Shown here piece after piece: positions 60,448-64,000 of a stretch of 64,000 nt of DNA. The notes under the pieces were generated by a model. That model was not told where the DNA came from. It did not search any database and saw only the letters and a program-made list of their open reading frames with translations. Numbering within the stretch: position 1 is the first letter of the stretch; each line of letters begins with the position of its first letter. Source of the stretch: Erwinia psidii. Lineage in GTDB: Bacteria > Pseudomonadota > Gammaproteobacteria > Enterobacterales > Enterobacteriaceae. Where the stretch lies: positions 62,001 through 126,000 of the forward strand of contig NZ_RHHM01000011.1 in the NCBI RefSeq assembly GCF_003846135.1, written 5' to 3'. The translations under genes were made by a program, and so were the position numbers.

Positions 60448-61028
60448 GATCAAACTTCCTTTAACAGTCGCCTGGGGTTACTTTAACAGAGTGTGCGATC
60501 TATGCCTTCTGCTGTTTCGGTAACCCGTTGAAATTATACCAGCATTGATTTTATAGCCTGATGACAATTTCGTATCATTATTGGCCCATTTTTTCATAAC
60601 CTTTCCTTTTACCTGGCACGAAACATTGTGTCATGTTGTTGAGCGCGCTGGTTCAACGTTTCATTAACGATAGAGCAGATTCCTGAATTGAAAATTAAGA
60701 TTGCCCCCAGAAAAGTAAATAAGCAGAAATTAGCGCGCCGCGAGGAAAAGGTTTAGCTTTCAGAGAGGAAAGGGCATCTGTTTTTTTGAATTTCGTGACA
60801 TTCCTTGTAACAAACCTGGCTTACATTTGGCTAAGCGCGTTACCCTCTTCTTCTGCAGCGCTTGTCTGAGCGCCAAATGGCGGCATCAAAAGAGGACAAA
60901 ATCAGCCCCATTGGTCGTACCAGGCTGTGGAAGAAATGTTTATCAGACTGTGAACAAACGAAACGCCGCCCCCCTGAAGGCGTAATTAATTTTTCATTCA
61001 GCAGGTCCGCTCTGCTTAATCTTCCGCA
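60448..61028. other. Intergenic region upstream of arnB
   Basis: About 580 bp between the arnB start and the gcd terminator. It holds the proposed arnB promoter (60533-60541). The ORFs at 60840-61092 overlap each other on opposite strands and look accidental. GGCTTACATTTGGCTAAGC near 60820-60838 is a partial inverted repeat of unknown use. Confidence 0.45.
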
Positions 61029-61061
61029 CAAAAAAGAGGCAACCGGTTCAGGGTTGCCTCT
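61029..61061 (-). terminator. Terminator of gcd
   Basis: On the minus strand AGAGGCAACC-N7-GGTTGCCTCT is followed by a T-run. It lies about 100 nt after the gcd stop, farther than usual. Confidence 0.8.
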
Positions 61062-61161
61062 GCGTTTACTGGCCCACTGCAATCATAGATGATATCTGGC
61101 TGCCTGGTGTGATCTCGCCGGCACCATCAGCGGCCTGTACGTCTTACATCATACGCCCGGA

Positions 61162-63549
61162 TTATTTTTTAGCTTCATCCGGCAATGCATAAGCAATAAC
61201 GTAATCGCCCAGCTGGGTGCCAAAAGATCCATGCCCGCCGGCGGCAATCAGCACATACTGTTTACCGTTTACTGCATAGGTCATTGGTGTTGCCTGACCG
61301 CCTGCGGGCAGACGCGCCTCCCACAACGCTTTGCCATTGCTGACGTTAAACGCGCGGAGGTAGTTATCCGCTGTTGCGGCAATAAACATGACGTTACCTG
61401 CGGTGGCGACAGGTGCCCCCAGCATCGGCATACCCATTTTGAACGGCAGTGGCAACGGTGAACTGTCACGCACAGTACCAATGCGTTTTTTCCACACAAT
61501 ATCGTTGGTTTTCAAATCAATTGCAGAAATATATCCCCACGACGGCTGCTTACAGGGCAAGCCAAGCGGAGAAAGGAACGCGTTGAGTGTCACGCCATAG
61601 GGTACGCCATACTGCGGCTGAACGCCGGTTTCAGTACCGCTGCCACCATTATCGTTTTTGTCCGGCCACTGCGGATTATTCGGGCCACGCGGGATCAGGC
61701 GCGAGACAAATGGCAGTGCCATCGGGTTGGTCACCGCAATCTGGCGATCGGTGTCCACCGAGATGCCACCCCACTCGAACATGCCCAGATTTCCGGGAAA
61801 GACCAGCGTGCCCTGCTCCGAAGGCGGCGTAAACGGCCCTTCATAACGCAGGCGGTGGAACATCACCCGACACACCAGTTGATCATAAACCGTGGCTCCC
61901 CACATATCCGCACCGCTCAGTTTTTTCTGCGGACGGTAAGTCAGTGCAGAGTATGGCTGCGTCAAAGAGAGGTAGTCACCTTTAGCCGCACCCTGTGGCA
62001 CGGGGGTTTCCGGTGCAGGAACTACTGTTTTGCCCGTGCGTCGATCCAGCACAAAAATATTGCCGGTTTTCGCTGGCACATAGATAACGGGCACCGTATT
62101 ACCGCTACGATCGGTAATATCTGCAAGCGATGGCTGTGCCGGCACGTCCATATCCCACAAATCGTGGTGAACAGTCTGGTAAAACCAGGCAAGTTTGCCG
62201 GTAGTGGCATTCAGAGCCAGTACACCACTGGCAAAACGTTCCATTTCCGGCGTGCGGTTGCCGCCCCAGATATCCGGTGTGGCCACGCCAATCGGCAGGT
62301 AAACCATATCAAGCTTCGCATCATAAGACGCAGGCGCCCAGGAATTCGGCGAGTTAGCGGTGTAATATTGCTTGTCCTGCGGCAGGATGTTGGGATCTTT
62401 GGCACCGGTATCAAATGCCCACAGCAGTTTACCGCTGTTAACATCAAAACCACGAATGACACCCGACGGCTCTTTGGTTGAATAGTTATCGGTCACAGCG
62501 CCGGCAATCACGATAACCTTATCCGTCACCACCGGTGGTGACGTAGGCTCATAGGCTCCGGCACGAACATTTGGCATATTTTGTTGCAGGTTAAGTTTGC
62601 CATTGTCACCAAATTCCGGGCAACGCGCGCCCGTTTCCGCATCCAGCGCATACAGATTACCGTCATTAACCGGCAGGAATACGCGCCGTGCGCAGAGCGC
62701 CGGTTTACTTCCGACAGCGCTCGCCACCGGGGTTTCATAATAAGAAACGCCCCGGCAGGTAACATGTTGGAAAGAAGGATTGGTTTTCAGCTGTGGATCG
62801 AATTTCCACTTCTCTTTGCCGGTGGCCGCGTCCAGCGCAAACAGCATTTGGTGTGGTGTACACAGATAAAGGGAGTCCCCCATTTTAATGGGCGTTACCT
62901 CATCCGTTATTTCGCCCGGATCGCCGGGACGCTTCATATCTCCGGTACGGAAAGTCCATGCTTCCTGTAACTGACCAACGTTTTTGTCATTAATCTGCGT
63001 CAGCGGAGAGTAGCGCGTACCGCCCTGAGTACGACCATAGGCAGGCCAGTCACCAGCGGCAATCCCCTCCGCTGATGTGTGAATGTCAGCAGCCTGCGGT
63101 GGTGTGAGGGAACCATTGATTTCCTGCGGATCGTTGAAAACGGAGTAAATCAGCGTGACCACCGCCAGCACCAGAACCAGACTTAGCGCGCCACGACCAT
63201 GTTTAGCGCCGGACAAACCGCGATAAATAAACGGCAATACCAGCCACAGGCCAAAGAAACAGGTGACATCCAGTCGGGGCGTCAGCGCCCAGAAATCAGA
63301 GCCAACTTCCCACAGTGACCAGAATAGCGTCGCCAGCAGAAACACCGCATACAGCAGCAACGCTGAAGCACGACGACGAAACAGCAGCCAGGCCACTCCC
63401 AGCTCAACCACACCTGCAATGAGGTAATAGAGCGAGCCGCCCAGCCTGGCCAGCCAGACTCCGCCAATCAGCAGATACAACCCACTGCAAGCGGCAAACA
63501 CCGCCGTAAGGATCACGAGAATGCGTGATCCTGATGCTTTACTATGCAT
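61162..63549 (-). CDS. gcd: PQQ-dependent membrane glucose dehydrogenase
   Basis: This 795-aa quinoprotein oxidises glucose to gluconolactone in the periplasm and passes electrons to ubiquinone. Five N-terminal membrane helices (residues 1 to about 145) are followed by an eight-bladed PQQ beta-propeller. WPAYGRTQGGTRYSPLTQIN opens the propeller, and HHDLWDMDVPAQP and NDGNLYALDAETG are blade motifs. ATG 63549 (MHSKASGSRILVIL) matches E. coli Gcd in layout; an upstream in-frame ATG at 63588 is unlikely. No pqq biosynthesis genes are in the window. Confidence 0.96.
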   Translation of the reverse strand: MHSKASGSRILVILTAVFAACSGLYLLIGGVWLARLGGSLYYLIAGVVELGVAWLLFRRRASALLLYAVFLLATLFWSLWEVGSDFWALTPRLDVTCFFGLWLVLPFIYRGLSGAKHGRGALSLVLVLAVVTLIYSVFNDPQEINGSLTPPQAADIHTSAEGIAAGDWPAYGRTQGGTRYSPLTQINDKNVGQLQEAWTFRTGDMKRPGDPGEITDEVTPIKMGDSLYLCTPHQMLFALDAATGKEKWKFDPQLKTNPSFQHVTCRGVSYYETPVASAVGSKPALCARRVFLPVNDGNLYALDAETGARCPEFGDNGKLNLQQNMPNVRAGAYEPTSPPVVTDKVIVIAGAVTDNYSTKEPSGVIRGFDVNSGKLLWAFDTGAKDPNILPQDKQYYTANSPNSWAPASYDAKLDMVYLPIGVATPDIWGGNRTPEMERFASGVLALNATTGKLAWFYQTVHHDLWDMDVPAQPSLADITDRSGNTVPVIYVPAKTGNIFVLDRRTGKTVVPAPETPVPQGAAKGDYLSLTQPYSALTYRPQKKLSGADMWGATVYDQLVCRVMFHRLRYEGPFTPPSEQGTLVFPGNLGMFEWGGISVDTDRQIAVTNPMALPFVSRLIPRGPNNPQWPDKNDNGGSGTETGVQPQYGVPYGVTLNAFLSPLGLPCKQPSWGYISAIDLKTNDIVWKKRIGTVRDSSPLPLPFKMGMPMLGAPVATAGNVMFIAATADNYLRAFNVSNGKALWEARLPAGGQATPMTYAVNGKQYVLIAAGGHGSFGTQLGDYVIAYALPDEAKK

Positions 63550-63697
63550 AGTATGGACCTTTCCCAAATTTAACGTCTGCGATTCCACGCTGAGGTTGAA
63601 TCGTAATAAATACCGGTTTCATACTGATTGTCTGTCACGGTATTTTGAGCCTCGCTGGCAGACAGATATACACAACGCAGGTTGTTGCTGTTTCTGA

Positions 63698-64000
63698 TTA
63701 CTGAAAGGTGTAAACGAGCGTCGCCCCAACACCGTAATTTCGGCCCGGAGCAGGCTCGTAATAACGGCCATTCCCCTCATTAACGATTGCCGAACCGACA
63801 TATTCCTTATTGAACAGGTTATCGACACGGATGAAGGTATCGAGCGACCATCTGTTCCAGTTAAAGAGATAGCCGCTCTTCAGATTTGTAACGGTATAGG
63901 CGGGTACTTTGGCTTTATTGGCATCATCAGCGACAATACTGCTCATGTAGCGAAGCTCTGCCCCTGCGTGCCAGCCAGCCAGAGGGGACCACGCCAGTGA
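63698..64000 (-). CDS. TonB-dependent receptor, C-terminal part, PqqU-like
   Basis: This is the last 100 residues of an outer-membrane TonB-dependent receptor; the 5' part lies beyond the right edge. It is in frame from base 64000 (SLAWSPLAGWHAGAELRYMS) and ends in the barrel-closing GVGATLVYTFQ with a terminal aromatic pair. DTFIRVDNLFNKEYVGSAI and NEGNGRYYEPAPGRNYG resemble, from memory, the C-terminus of E. coli YncD/PqqU, which imports PQQ. It lies about 150 nt upstream of gcd on the same strand. The PQQ link is an inference. Confidence 0.7.
   Translation of the reverse strand, partial: SLAWSPLAGWHAGAELRYMSSIVADDANKAKVPAYTVTNLKSGYLFNWNRWSLDTFIRVDNLFNKEYVGSAIVNEGNGRYYEPAPGRNYGVGATLVYTFQ

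Noticed and set aside
60448-60700. PmrA box for the arn operon
   Set aside because: Isolated TTAA words occur, but no pair with 5-bp spacing matching YTTAAK-N5-YTTAAK was seen upstream of the -10.
1-64000. CRISPR array, prophage, integron or rRNA operon
   Set aside because: No spaced direct repeats, phage structural genes, integrase genes or rRNA sequences were seen.

Overview
The window is a chromosomal segment of a plant- or environment-associated member of the Enterobacterales, most like Erwinia or a close relative in the Erwiniaceae. The gene order largely follows the E. coli backbone from chiPQ-glnS through nag, asnB, tRNAs, miaB-lnt, leuS, mrdAB, dacA, lip, cspE and pagP. Several E. 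coli neighbours are missing (gltIJKL, rihA, hscC, cobC, nit1/ybeM, ybeF). Other loci occupy their places: tandem GH19 chitinases, an orphan acetolactate decarboxylase, fetAB, a full arn operon, and gcd beside a TonB receptor. The genus is an inference from family resemblance and was not checked by search.

Positions 1-13000: chitin and amino-sugar use. A partial chiQ-like gene and the chitoporin chiP are followed by glnS. An approx. 125-bp interspersed palindromic repeat (Yersinia YPAL-like) separates glnS from nagE. Divergent nagE and nagBACD share a control region with NagC- and CRP-like sites. A separate NagC-like palindrome lies before chiP. asnB follows.

Positions 13200-21200: a stringent-type promoter drives six tRNA genes (Met, Leu, Gln-UUG, Met, Gln-CUG, and a diverged Gln-CUG). 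Then come ubiF (reverse), miaB, and the phoL-ybeY-corC-lnt cluster with a sigma-32-like promoter.

Positions 21200-24200: a rearranged island between lnt and ybeL. Two same-direction decayed IS91-family transposase fragments flank an AT-rich gene of unknown function (391 aa). Its Ser-rich N-terminus, with no Sec signal peptide, makes it a candidate secreted effector.

Positions 24200-43500: core envelope and cofactor genes (leuS, lptE, holA, nadD, rsfS, rlmH, mrdA, mrdB, rlpA, dacA, ybeD, lipB, lipA, tatE). Two tandem secreted GH19 chitinases are inserted between nadD and rsfS. Between the chitinases lies a 17-unit heptanucleotide repeat, a possible phase-variable element. With chiP and nagEBACD this gives one window the secreted enzymes, outer-membrane pore, PTS importer and catabolic enzymes for chitin-derived sugars.

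Positions 43500-53000: accessory and envelope-stress genes. These are a GNAT enzyme, cspE, pagP, a small zinc-ribbon protein, a 27-aa YohP-like membrane peptide, an unknown two-helix membrane protein, a DUF883 (YqjD/ElaB-type) protein, fetAB with an adjacent iron-type binding protein, and budA.

Positions 53000-64000: the complete arnBCADTEF operon (Ara4N modification of lipid A, reverse strand), then PQQ-dependent glucose dehydrogenase gcd. The window ends in the 3' part of a TonB-dependent receptor that resembles the PQQ receptor PqqU/YncD.

Start codons were chosen by Shine-Dalgarno position and family N-termini. Non-ATG starts are proposed for lptE, phoL, rsfS, rlmH, mrdA, lipB, pagP and the zinc-ribbon gene.
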